This document shows positions 45,537-57,827 of a stretch of 64,000 nt of DNA, piece by piece (the first letter of the stretch is position 1; each line of letters opens with the position of its first letter). Source of the DNA: Hansfordia pulvinata (lineage: Eukaryota; Ascomycota; Sordariomycetes; Xylariales); the NCBI GenBank assembly GCA_006538405.1, contig BJKQ01000002.1, positions 3,596,001 through 3,660,000 on the forward strand, written 5' to 3'. The notes under the pieces are model-generated. The model saw only the letters and a list, made by a program, of their open reading frames with translations, searched no databases and had not been told where the DNA came from. A program made the translations under genes and the position numbers.

Positions 45537-47860
45537 GGCGCCGCCGTTGCTGGCTGTCTGCTTTGAACGCAGCGCTCAGAGGAAGCGACGGGGGAGAAGC
45601 GAATGCGCCGCCTCCGAATACCAAAGGTAGACTCTGGTGGGCAGACCGAGATCTGGTATCTGTCTGTTGGAGAAGTGATGCGTGCGACTTGGATGGGGAT
45701 TTCAAGTCATACGTAGACAGGAATAATGCAGTGCTTAGGGCCAGGCCGAGACAATCGGATTGTGTAGGTACAGGGCCGGAAATCGAATGTCGAGAGGGAG
45801 CTGTCAAAAGCCAACCTGTGTGCAGATCGCAGGCCAGTCGATTACGAGTATATAAAGTAAAGGTGCGGTTAGGCCAGGTCAGATAAGGGGTGATCACAGT
45901 ACAGTAAATGGGCAGGCGGAGTGCGGGACTCTTTTAGGATCGGATCTGGCCACCATGCGACGAGACACAGAGCCGGACAGACAGGCAGACAGACAAGCAG
46001 GACGGCCACCGAGCAGGATTCCTCCACGGCGATGATTTGACACTTGCGCAGATGGCCGTAGCAGGGTGCGAGCACGGCCGGGGGCGGGGGAGGAGGCACT
46101 GGCCACTCAGATGCGGCAAGCGGTGATCCTCTCACCCTGTTGTCGCCGTCCAGTCTCCATCGGACCCCCTCGACGCGTTGCGGCTTGGTGGCGCTCCGAG
46201 GCGAGCCCTTCCGGGCTGGGAAACGTGGCCGAGGGCACGGCGGCGAGCGCCAGCCGCGATGGCCGCGATGGGAATGAGGCCCGCGGCCCCCTCGACCGCC
46301 GCCGGGCGCGGGCGCGGGCGTCATGCCCCGAAAGGACAGTGGCCCCCGAGCGCGAACCCACCTGCAGCAGCCGCCCCAGGCCGCCCCAGGCCCCCGGGCG
46401 GCTGCCCCAAACGCGGTAAGCGTCTCGGGGCGCCCCGATGTACATTACATTTCGTACCTCATGTACAGAGAAAGGGGGATATCCATCCATTACACGCTCA
46501 CTATCGTACACAGGTACTCCATATTGGACCTGGGAATGGATGAGAACAGAGTGAAGAGGGCGTCCAGTGTTGTCTCTACCCGTCTTATTAGATCCCGTCG
46601 CCACCCCCACACCCAGAGTCGCCTGCCCGCGTCGACCTGCCTGCTGGCTGCCCTCCCTGCTCGGCTTGCCCGCCTTGTTAGTGCGTGGAAGAGGGGGGCC
46701 AATGGTAGGGCAGATTGCTCCCAATTGGGGCACTGCCCGTCCCGGCTCACTTTTCAACGACTGCCTCTGCGCATACGACTATGGCGTGGCAGGGGGGTAT
46801 AGCATCCTGCCGAGAATTGCATGGTCGCACGGCGAGAGGCGGGCGTAGTCGGTGCTCCAACGAGTATGTCGCGAGCACGACAGTCTGTGGGCGGCGCCCG
46901 CTGTGTGCCATCTTGGACGACCCTGGCTGCATCTCGGCGTTCTCTCTGTGTGCGCTGAGCGAGACCGCACACAACATGGCCGACTGTGTTCGCGGGTCAA
47001 AGGCACGTGCCAGCGACACACCGCCGGCCCCCCGGATGACGGGCTGCAGCTCGTGGAACTCTTGCACGAGGCTCGCTCTGTCCATCGAGCCTGGGCGAGA
47101 AGACTCTCTACCGGCGAACGGCAACGGTCAGCGTACATTTGCTCGCGGTTCCTGCAAGAACTCTTCGATGCAGCTGGCTTGGTCTCGTGGCACGTGACAT
47201 CTCAGTTTGCTCAGGCCACAGAGGCCTCACGTGCGTAGCTCTGTTACATGCATAGTAAGATGTGCCAGCATTCAATATTGTGTTGTCCGAAGCGATGCAA
47301 CTTGGATCCAAACCGTGTGCAGGATACGTCTCAACAGCTCAACAGCTCAAATATTACGATACGGGCTACGATCAGGATACTTTGCTGCTCAGACTGACTC
47401 CACAATGTAGCCGTGTAGTTGAAGTCTACTCGAGGTAAGCGTGATGATGCACCTGGCAGTGGGTATACATCGTTAGTGGTATTGCATCATACTTGCCAAC
47501 CGCATCGTCACTCTCTGTTTCATTTTGGGGGGCATTCTCGTACTCATACGTCTGGCGCACTCACGCACTTTCTGACGTACGAGCCAGGCCGTGCCAGGCA
47601 ACATTGGGGTGGGCCCCCATGGCGTCCGGCAGTCTTATCGGAAAGTGCGGGTGGTCCAAGCGCCCTTATCGCTCACAGACACAACGCTGCGCTCTAAGCG
47701 AGCGGCCCTAACCGAAACGGAAAATCAGCACCACCACCGAATTATCAGAAATTTCGTGCGAGCCGCCTCTGTCCCCAGTCACTTTTGGTCAAGCCACTCC
47801 ACGACAGCCATTCCAACATTACACCATCTTCAGACAACTTCACCAGAACAGCCAGTCAAG
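45537..47860. other. Intergenic, no gene supported
   Basis: About 2.3 kb of divergent promoter region between the oxidoreductase and eL43. An octamer lies at 45843-45850. Short frames on both strands lack motifs. Confidence 0.5.
47706..47711 (+). promoter_or_regulatory. Possible CCCTAA (Tbf1-type) site upstream of eL43
   Basis: GGCCCTAACC lies about 150 nt upstream of the eL43 start. Telomere-repeat-like CCCTAA boxes are known in ribosomal-protein promoters of several fungi. A CAGTCAC element resembling Homol-D lies nearby at 47776-47782. Function is inferred, not shown. Confidence 0.35.
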
Positions 47861-48532
47861 ATGTCTAAGCGCACCAAGAAGGTCGGAGTGACCGGCAAAT
47901 ACGGCACCAGGTGCGTACCACGGATTCCCGCGACTCTCCCGACGACAGCCACGACGGACGCTTCTCTCCTCCCCGCGCGCCCGACGACTCCGCGACGCCG
48001 TAGACGACCACGACCCCTCGAGAAGGACGGTTTTCTTGGAAGTCTCAACGAGTCGACGGCCGCCCGGCCGAGGAAGAGGAGCGCCCGACGAGCGCCGATC
48101 GATTGCGAAACACGAAACCAACCAACTCCCCCCCACGACCAGCCACTAATCGTTGTCTTCTGAGTTCAGATATGGTGCTTCCCTGCGTAAGCAGGTGAAG
48201 AAGATGGAGACCACCCAGCACGCCAAGTACACCTGCACGTTCTGCGGTAAGGTCACCGTCAAGCGTGGCTGTGTCGGTATCTGGAACTGCAAGTCCTGCC
48301 ACAAGACCGTCGCCGGTGGCGCCTACGTCGTCTCGTATGTCCCTCCCCAGCTGGCGCCCAACCGGCCCTCAGCCCATACCCCTCGATGCCTCCCCCCCCC
48401 CCCCCCCCCCCCCGAGCAGCCTATCACCTCCCTCCTCAACTAAACGCGAAACTGACACGAGACCACAGCACCGCCGCCGCTGCCGCCATGCGCTCGACGC
48501 TGCGCCGCCTGAGGGAAATCCAGGAGGTTTAA
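47861..48532 (+). CDS. RPL43: 60S ribosomal protein eL43 (L37a, 92 aa)
   Basis: Exons are 47861-47910, 48170-48334 and 48469-48532, with introns of 259 and 134 nt. The product starts [20 protein letters not shown] and carries the zinc ribbon C39-x2-C42 ... C57-x2-C60 (CTFCG and CKSC). It ends [14 protein letters not shown], which is full length for the family. It is a structural protein of the large cytosolic ribosomal subunit. An early intron after the first 16 codons is typical of fungal ribosomal-protein genes. The second intron contains an uninterrupted run of 22 C (48392-48413), an unusual tract for an intron of a highly expressed gene. Confidence 0.98.
48392..48413 (+). repeat. C22 homopolymer in intron 2 of eL43
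   Basis: Twenty-two consecutive C residues are read on the + strand, inside the second intron. The length may be imprecise because homopolymers are error-prone in sequencing. Confidence 0.85.
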
Positions 48533-51500
48533 ATCGTGACGACAGGGACCAGGGGTGGTGTTATATCTTTGCATTTGGCTTCGGTGTACTGGGAAAAGGA
48601 ATTCCACGATCGCATTCACACAAGATCATGACGACCATCGAAGAGATGAAGGGGACCACGGCCGAGGTCTGCAGGGGCCGCCAAACGGGCCCTCATCTTT
48701 TCAAGCACGATGAAAAAAAGGCTTCAAAAACACCCAACGCAAAAGAGTTGCGCCGCGCTCTTCTCTCATGTCCGGACTCTTTGGCTCCATCTCTCTTCTA
48801 CGTGATTGTGTTTGGGTATGCCCCCATGCGTTGCCATTGCGCCAGGACTCGACTATTGCTAGCCGGCAAATGACCCGATATCATCGCAACGGTGGCGGTG
48901 CAAACTCTGGCCTCCGCAGGTCTGAGTTGCTGTGTGTTGTGAGTAAAGAGGTTGATTCGCGCCTACGTTGTTTCAATGACAACCTGAGCGTCTTCTTTTC
49001 CGCCGTCTCATCAATCGGCCCTCCTGGGAACGTAGACAATCTTGCCGAGCTGGGCTGAGACACCGCGGCACTGCTCACCTCGGAAACCGATGTGCGATAG
49101 TGATACAGATTGGGTTCAAGGTCAAACCATCGGAGCCTAATTGCGTCGTGTACAGCTTGCTACCTCTGCCGCGTGGGGACGAGTAAAATACATCACTGGC
49201 CCGATCGTCCTCGGTTATTTCTTTCTTAGGCGGCTCAATGCCGAGATGGACTCGCATGCCCTTGCGGCAAGGCAGCAGTAAGGTTGAGTCAAACCGGGCC
49301 TTCGCAGCGCTGGCGACCCAAAACCAGGGAATCAAGATCAGGGGCACCCCGTGATGATGCCTGGGGCCGGTCGAGCGAGGGGCCCAGACAGCTCGAGGAT
49401 CACAAGCTCACTGGTTATTGTTGTAATTGTTGTTGTTCTTCACCTAATGCACGGTATGTACGTACGGACCGACGTGTGCAGTGGGAGCTGGGGCGGAACC
49501 GTATTGTCGCCGCCGCCGCCGCCGCCGCCACACCTTCTTTGCCGATTCGAGGGCGCGACGAGGCCTTGGGACAAGGAGACACCCGCGCCCACCAAACAAT
49601 CCGAACGCATGGTGATTGTCGGAGGCGGTCAGGGCCCGGGGAGGGGTCTTGCCTGTTCGGAGCCAGCAAGGAACCAGCGACTGTCCCTGGGGGCTGGTCG
49701 CCTTGTCTGGCGCGGCGGCTCTTGCTTTCAAAAGCTCCAATTGGCCCACCTTGTCTCATCGAAATTCCCTCTCCGCGGGTTTCCGAAAGAGAGAGAGAGA
49801 GGGCGGTCTCTGCTTGCTCATCTGATGAACACCGACATACATGTCCCCCCTTCCGCCGCCAACAGACGGCGGGCAGTTTCTGCAGCAAATAGTAGACTAG
49901 AAGCGGTAGTCGTATCGACCCCTTATAATAGCCTCAAGGCTTCCCACCGAGCAGCGCGGCGGTCTCGCTGGCTGAAGAGCACGAGCTGCGAAGAGTTATC
50001 ATGGGCGGGCTCCTTGTCTCACCAGCACCGGCGTCCACGCGGGTTTTACTCCGTATGAGGTAGTTCAGAGTCATGAAAGCTCCCACATCAGATCGACGGC
50101 CGCAAGGGGGGGGACCCGATGCAGCAGTACCCGGCCACTGGGAGATGTATTGGATGAGAGGCCCCTTCGAGACAGATAATGACTCCCAGTCGAGCCTGGC
50201 GTCCCCATCTCCGGCGGGCCAGGAATTCGGCGAGTGCGGCCACGATGACCCAGGCAGGTAAGGCGGACCTCGCCTGGAGGGGGGGTTTCCGCAAGCCTGC
50301 CCACCCGATGCACGCAATAAGGCTCGGCGCAAGGGTGACGGGCGTGGCAGGTCGCTACGGTGAGCGGCGTGCGCCTGTGCGGTAGTCAAGGTGTGTGCGG
50401 TACGCGTACCCTTTCGGCTCCCATCAAGCTGGCCACATGGCGTCTGTGAGTGAGGTGAGGGTGCCGCGGCACCCATGACAGAAGCACCCAAGATCCAGGC
50501 CAACTAGCGCATCGCCGTCCTCGTGCCCGCGGGGCTTAGTTAGAGCCTGCGAGAGAGCGGTCAGGGTGGGCGGCCGAGGCGGACGCATCCTGGCCTAACT
50601 AGCTGTCAATGCCGCAAGGGCTGAGAAGGGAGTGGCGATCCTGGCGGCGGCGGTGGTGCTCCGCGGGCTCCCGTCGTCGCTCAGACAGGTGATCGACACC
50701 TCGCTCGCGGCATCATCAGTAGAGAGCAGGCCCGGCGGGATCTTGCAAGAAGAGGTCCATGGCCAGGCCGCTCGAACCGGATGCCCTGATGATGTGCGGA
50801 CGAGCGACAGCGCACCTGGGGCCAGGTAGAGAGAGAGAGGCACGAGTATCCGAAGGGCAGGTGTAGCAAATATCGCATCTCCTTGCCATGCGCCCACCCA
50901 TGGTCAGGCTGATGGATGGCGGCCCGCTTCTGAGGACACTTGCGCACGATAAAGCACGAGTGCAGGGGTCTCCCCCTCGGCGAACCTGACGTGCCTGACG
51001 AGCCGGCGCAGAACAACCCTGTCTCGCGAGCGGGTGTGATGACTGTGCCCAAGTCCATCCATGAGTACCTACCTGGACCCGACCCGTCTGCCAGCGCACC
51101 GTATCCACGGCGCCTGCGGTACGGACTGGCTGCGGGTGCTCGAGGTAGGTACCTCCTGTGTGAGAGCAAAACGGTCAACGGGAAAGCCTGGAGGTCGTCG
51201 ACGAGCGAGTTGACCCGTCTGATCATGCTCCGGGGCTGCCGTCGCGTCTGTCAGGGAGCGGGTGGGCGGTACATGCTGATGCTAACAGATCCTGTAGGTA
51301 CCGTTCTTGTTGGCCAGAACAGTGTGTTTGGCGTTCGCGGGCGCCCATTCGGCGGCAAATCGTCCCCTTGGCGGCCGGCTGGGCTGGCCGATAGGCCTTT
51401 TCATCATTCCCTCTCCACTTAGGCGGTGGATGGGCGCAGGGTGCGAATACTCGCAGCCACTCTCTGGATAAATGAGAGCATACTCGTAGCTTGAATGCTT

Positions 51501-54342
51501 GGTACGCTTGGGTGGACAGCTCGGCAAACAAATGATTGGACCACCCATCTCAAGGTTTGCTGGCACAAGGGACCCGAATTAACAACCCCCCCCCCTGGAC
51601 CTGGCTGCCCGCCCTTGGGAGAGGAGGGGCTCGCCGGACGAGGCCGCGGGAGGGTGGCGTGCTGCTGATTGGGCCCACGGCCATGCCAACAGTGACGAAG
51701 CGGCCCATTCGGGAGCGTGAGAGGGTCAAGGTTGCGAGTAGGTACTCGTACGGACCGGGCTACGTTGGGCTGCGCGGGTCTGTCATTTACGTTCACAGCC
51801 TCGACTAGGGTGAGCATTGATTGCACAGATGCTCCAGTCGTACTTGTGCATGACACCATTTGCTCCCGGTGAGCAGTCTGCACATACCGAATTGAGGCCA
51901 TAAAGGAGCGAGCAGCAGCCCGGCAGAGAGGCAGTTAGGTTAAGTACAAATACAGACGTGAGTTGGTTGCACGCCACTCCGTATTCCGTACCTAACGTGG
52001 CATCATCATGTAGGTCAAGTACCTGGAGGGCAGAAGCCGGCCACGATATCTGCATGTACTCGTATTTACTGTATTCATATAGCCGGAGGTCTCCGTCAGT
52101 CGTCACTGAGAGTGGGGTGGGGATATGGTCGTGTGAAGACTCACGGAGACGCGCAAGACACCCTGATGACTGCCAGACTGCCATATCATTCTCGAGAGCG
52201 GTATGCCGTTTAGGCAGATACACCATTATCACATGATCACTTGCGTGTCTGCCTGCCTACATGTACCTATCTAAGGCACTGAAAGGCGTGGTGTTCGACA
52301 TGTCTTCAACCCGGTTCATGGAATGGTCGCTACGGCTGCCAGATTGTTGCCGGTTACGACCGGCGGCTTCGACCTTCATGTCCCCAGCTGCACTGCGGAG
52401 CTGCGGAGTACGAGTACATGCTACTATGCCAGCAGGAACTGCAAATGTACATGAGGTAGCCCGTCAAGTCGGCTGACTTTCGAGTATCTTACCAACCCAG
52501 ACGCAGTAACTCCATGCCAGATCGGCCTGCCATGTCGACTGTTGCACCCACGGGTAAGTCACAAACGGACTACAATAAAGGTACCTAGCCCGGCGTGCTT
52601 GAGAGGCTTATCTGTAGTCGAGCCAGAGCTAGCCCTCTATCACCCTGGCGTCTGCTGAGTTCCAGTCTCTTGCTGCTTCTCAAGGCGGCCAACGCTCCCT
52701 GGCCCCTCCGATGCCGTCGGCGGCTCTGATGGGCCACAATTCTCCAGCTCGTGGTCTGCGTGGCCCCGCGTGGACCGCGGGGCCACGCACGCCCCGGGCC
52801 CAGCCGACTCGACGGTGCGTGCGTACGAGGATCCGTGACGAGTCCACACGATGAGTTATGGCAACCTCCCCCTGTCACGCCGCAATCCCGCCTGGCCGCT
52901 ACCGGAAGGCCGAGGCCGTTCGTCCCACGCACGAGGCCTTGCGTGCCTGGTCACGCACCGCTGGTTACGGTGAGCCTTTGACTATGACGGGTAGGCCAAG
53001 TCCTCCAGGGGGCCACCTGCACACTCCTCGAAGATTCATCAATGTGTAAAATTAGCTTGGTTTGTCTGGCAAGAGGGTCCTTCCTCGTGTTAAGCCCGAA
53101 GTCCCCGTTGGCCAGTTCTCGTTGGTCATCCTGGCCACAGCCCCACCGGCCTTGGCTCGAGGCGCCCCCAAGGCGAGGCAGAGCTGTCAGCTGCCCACGC
53201 CGGTTGACGGTGACGACGGCGCTTACGCCCCTCCTTGACACCCATGTGGGCGGGTGTACTCGTAGACGAGCTGGTCGGATGAATGGCCAAGGCGGGGAGC
53301 AAGAGTCGATATCCGGCGTCATGTCGACAAACAGATCTTGGGCGGACGACGCGAATGCCTCCAAAGATGGACACTTACGGCGCGGACGCCAGAACCAGCG
53401 AGCGGACCGCTAGGTATCGTCGACCACATCTTAACGAGTACATACCGTACCCGCTGACCTTGAGAGTAAATGCTCTTCAATTCAATACCCACCTCATTCA
53501 CCTTGGCCTCTTACACGGTCAGGGAAATAACGTTCGCGGGGTACTTACTGTCGCACCTCAATTAGGTGCTTGTTAAGGTAGACCCGGCCAGAGTTGAGTG
53601 CTTCGCGAATGTAAATTCCCGGACCGCGTGCCTCTGCGGGTTCACGTCTGGTGCGTCGATTGACTCGCACATGTACTCCGTATTGCTTTAGGTAGGCGCA
53701 GGTGCGCAGCTCCGTACATGACGGATTGGCCACCAAGCCTGCCCGGCCGGACCCCTCCACCGTCTATGCGCCTCTCCGCCCCCATGGCCTCCTGCTCCGA
53801 TAGGTAAGGTTATCATTCTCACGAGCAGCACAGATATGTGCGTCTAGTGTATGATGGTTTCGCTCATCAGCCTTGTTGGCGATCAGTCCCGGTGCAAAGC
53901 AAAAGAGCGAAGAAGAGGACCTGGACTACGCTCCCGCTGTGATGGCTGTGCTTTACCTCCTATCATGTATGCGTCTGAACGCTTGAACTGTGATGGACGC
54001 CAGCTGCAGGTCGAGTGGTTCGCCGCCAGCCCCCGTTATAGCGGCATTAACATCGGCTGCAGCGTTGAACTGGATTGTGCATCCACGATTGCTGCATTGT
54101 GACTGCCCCGTCGTCCCTGAACGCGATACCTCAACCTGTGCTGTGTGGGCTACGGGATGGATGTACCTCAGCATTAGGTGGAGTTTGCCTTCCAGGTGTA
54201 TTGACGTACGTACGAGGAGATACAGGTAGTAAAAACCGAGTTCAACGATTCTAATAACCCGACAGTGCTTTTCCCCCTCCCGTTCTTTTGTCCAGCTATC
54301 TTTCCCCGTCCCGTCCTGCCCACCCATCCACCCGCCCACTTA

Positions 54343-54370
54343 CGCACGCACGCACGCACGCACGCACGCA
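54343..54370. repeat. (ACGC)n tetranucleotide repeat
   Basis: About seven tandem ACGC units in intergenic DNA. Confidence 0.85.
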
Positions 54371-55285
54371 ACCTTGCACCTTTCGACCTGCAAGGCCCCA
54401 CGAGTATACTCGTACTAATGCTTGTAATCAACTACGTGCCTAATAACTCCAGACCTTCTCGCGTCTTTGACTTGTTTAAGTCTTTCCACCTCTACCTTTT
54501 AGTCCGAGTGTTCTTGATCGGGGCAAACGACGGTATTGGCAGGGTTCTACTTTGTGTCGTGGGCAATCAATATCTTGGGTGCTTGTCGCCAAGTTCCCTG
54601 CTCGTACATACATACCCCTGCTCTTGAAAACCTCCCAATCGCGAGTACCTTCGGGCCTTGGCTCTGGGTATCCGAGCCACCGTACTTTACGGAGCACCCA
54701 ACCCGACCCCCTGTTCAGTCAGCAGCAAACACCCAGCAGGCGATCGCTCATCACTCTCGTCAACCGTTACCTTATTACAGCGCCCGGCTGGGCCCTGCCG
54801 CTGCTGACTGACACTCGTGGACGGTCTGAGCCGGCCCACCAGTCCTGCCTGCGGGTCTGCCTCCTACCTGCTGCCCCTGCCTGCCTGACCCGACCTGACC
54901 TGACCTACGACTGGAGTCATCCATCCATCCACCCACTCACTCACTCACTCAACTCACTCATACCTACCCGTACTCGACTCCTTTCTCCCCATTGTCATCC
55001 AAGTCCTCCCGCCGACAACTCGCTTCCCGGCTGCCTTGTTGTTGTCATTGCAACTCCGATCCGCACCATTTCCCATTAACCTGGCTGGCCCTGCCTTGCC
55101 TCAATACACCGCCCGCCTTCGCCTTTCCTCCCTCGGCAATCAGGAACCCGCTCCGCCCTTGCTGCCGTGTACCACGCCAGCCAGCGCGTCATTCACCTCC
55201 ATACACCTCATACGCTCCCCAGCTATTCCCTGCGCACGCCTGCCTGCACCAACGCCCGTCGTACCCGTCCGTGTACGAGACTCGA

Positions 55286-55306
55286 CCCCCCCCCCCCCCC
55301 CCCCCC
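55286..55306. repeat. C21 homopolymer
   Basis: An uninterrupted C tract about 300 nt upstream of the RING-PHD start codon, inside a C-rich leader region. Confidence 0.85.
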
Positions 55307-55600
55307 TAACTGCCAGGAACCAGGCGGCCTGCCTGCTCCCTCATACAACCTAGACCCCCAAACCCACCACTCCCGCCCGCCCACTCCTCCCTGCCAGGCT
55401 CGCGTCGTTCGTCCACGACCCTCCCCCAGTGCGAGTACCTACCACCTAGTCATCGCCTGACCCTGCAGCGTCCCGCCTGTCAGTGCAGCCTGCTGCCTCT
55501 TCACAGGCACCACGCGCTCGCACTCCTGGCTCGCGCAAAACAATTCGGGTCTTGTTCATGTCCCATTACCAGAATCCTCATTTCATGAAATTCTGCCCCG

Positions 55601-57827
55601 ATGGCTGATCAGTGCATCGTCTGTCTAGATAATCTAGACGTCGTCGAGCCGGCTCCTCCTCCCCTGCCCACGCCCGACGGCCAAGACGCCCAGCCCGCCC
55701 TGCATCCTGCCCCCTCTGCCACACCAACACCACCGTCGCCTTCCGCGCCCGCCGGCGCCGGCGCCGCCTCACCCCCAGCTGTCGCCAAACCCTCCACCCC
55801 AAACAACTGCTGTCCTGAAATAGCCGTCATCGATGCCTGCGGGCACTTGCTGCACGATGCTTGCTTGAGACAATGGACTGGCAAAGCCAACAGCTGTCCT
55901 ATTTGCCGTCAGACTTTCCACCTCGTTCATGTATACGACAAGGTTGGCGGTAAGTCTTCAATTCCCCCAAGGCCCTTCCAGGGCTGTGCCCCTGTTACAC
56001 AGAAGCTGACGCCTTCCCCTCCTATATAGGAACGAAACTGTCCTCTTACAGCGTCGAAGACAAGAAACAGATCGCCGAATTTGACCCTCAGGTTTGGCTG
56101 GACGAGAACCCCGAAGAGGAAGAGGAGACGAGGCCCTGCCCTATATGCAACTTCGCCGACAATGAAGACGTCCTACTTCTCTGCGATCAGTGCGATGCTG
56201 GCTACCATACCTACTGCGTCGGCCTCGACGAGGTTCCTCGCGGCCACTGGTTTTGCATGGAGTGCGCCGGTCCTGCCGCCGAAGCCGTTGCTGCCGAAAT
56301 GGATGACCCTGACGTCACTGCCGCCGACGGCCTCGCCGGGTTCAGCGACGAGAGATCCGACTACATGCCCCGTACCCAGGCTTCCATGCGCCGCGCCCGC
56401 CGGCGTGCCCGGTCCGACGAATGGACGGGGGCCTGGGGCCAGATTGCCGGCCGCATATACGATGTTCTGAGTCTCGATATCGACGGCTATGACGACAACG
56501 ATGCCTTGCGCAGCTTTCGCGAGTCGCAGAACCGCCGCGAACAAAACAGGCGCGAGCAGGAGAGGCGCGAACGCCAGAGGTGGCAGCAACGCCTCGACAT
56601 TGCCAGCCGTTTGGGGGCTCGCGATATCTTTGCGAGGAATTTGCCCCCATCTCTGCAGCACGTAGCTCGACGACAGAGCCCACCGCCTCCTCCGCCTCCC
56701 CCACAAGAGACCCCAGAGGAGCGCCAAGCTTGGGGCGCGCTGGAGAGGGCTATGGACGATGTGACACCAGCCAGCAGCACTACGCCGAATCGCCGAAAGC
56801 GCAAGTCTCGCTCTGTCACTGCCTCTCCAGTCGAGCCCGTCCCACAGCCAGAAAGAAAACTGAAGCGGCCGCGGACGCGTCGCGTACCAACACAGGGCGA
56901 GGCATCATCTTCCAAGTCGCCGGTACGGGAAAACGGCCAGTCAGTGCAGGCTGAATCGTCGGCCCAAGCCCAGCGCCGCTCCCCACCACGGCAATCTCCG
57001 CCGCGGCGCTCTGCGCCACGCCCGTCACCACCGCGGAGACGAGAGCCGCTGGCCCAGGCGCCGTCTTTCCTCACATCATTGCTTCAGGAGGTGGAAGCAA
57101 GCACTCCTTCAGATGATGAAAATGTTCGCGCACTCCTCGGTACTACATCGAGAGCCGCGCCAGACCCATCTTCTCCGGTTACATCCCCGGCACCGTCGGC
57201 CCACAGCAGCCCCCGCGCTTTGTCCACCACACCGCCGCCGAGGGGCATTGGTGAGCGCTCGGGATCTCCCCTGTCGCTTACCTCGAGGATCGAACCTTTG
57301 TACCCTCGGGCGAACTACTCCCCTCCTCCCCGCGACGGAAGCGACACGAGCGATTCCGAATCGCGCGCACGGCCACTGCCCTCTCAACGACAGGCGCCAC
57401 CGGCTCAACAACAATCACCGCAGCCGCTAGGTCAATCTGGAAATGGGGCACCAACACGAACGTCAACCCCCAGGGCACTACAAACGGAGCCTCGCGCGCG
57501 ATCGAAATACGCCAGCCCCGGCCCAGACGCCACCCGACGGTCAACATCAGCCACCAACTCTCGCAGGCGCAAGACGTCTCGCCCACACGCGCGTCACTTC
57601 CCTTTGAGACCAAGGAGAGCATCAGCCGGATCGTTAAAGACGCCCTCAAGCCTCACTGGAAATCTCACCACATCTCGGCGGACCAATATGCCACGATCAA
57701 CCGCGACCTGAGCCGTAAGCTCTATGAACAGGTCACAGACAAGATTCTCGATGAGGAGGTTCGGAATCACTGCGAGAAGATTGCCAGCACCGAAGTTGCC
57801 AAGGCGATATCTGAACTCTCCATTTGA
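55601..57827 (+). CDS. RING and PHD finger protein, PHRF1-like (693 aa)
   Basis: Exons are 55601-55949, 56030-57461 and probably 57527-57827. The RING begins at once (C5-x2-C8). It is interrupted by a Pro/Ala-rich insert of about 60 residues and resumes as CGHLLHDAC ... CPICR (residues 80-103). The PHD finger covers about residues 153-195: CPICNFADNEDVLLLCDQC ... HWFCMEC. Next come an Arg/Glu/Gln-rich coiled stretch, Pro-rich disorder and RS/SPPR motifs. RING plus PHD plus a disordered tail matches PHRF1-type proteins, nuclear E3 ligases that read chromatin; partners are unknown here. The conserved C-terminal helix (SISRIVKDALKPHWKS ... AKAISELSI) is in another frame. A 65-nt intron with donor GTCAAC at 57462 and acceptor CCCAG at 57526 closes the frame exactly. 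A sequencing indel is the alternative. Without the splice the frame runs to 57711. Confidence 0.82.

Larger units (their letters stand above)
48533..55600. other. 7-kb gene-poor region
   Basis: No gene is supported across about 7 kb. Frames of up to 235 codons exist but overlap on both strands and show no motif, signal peptide or membrane pattern. Octamers TACGAGTA/TACTCGTA occur at 51481, 51743, 52057, 52409, 53257 and 54407. TACTCCGTA nonamers occur at 50047-50055 and 53674-53682. Tandem CACG/GCAC units lie near 54343-54370, CACT units near 54931-54958, and C21 at 55286-55306. The last kilobase is very C/T-rich and is probably the promoter and 5' UTR of the RING-PHD gene. Confidence 0.5.
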
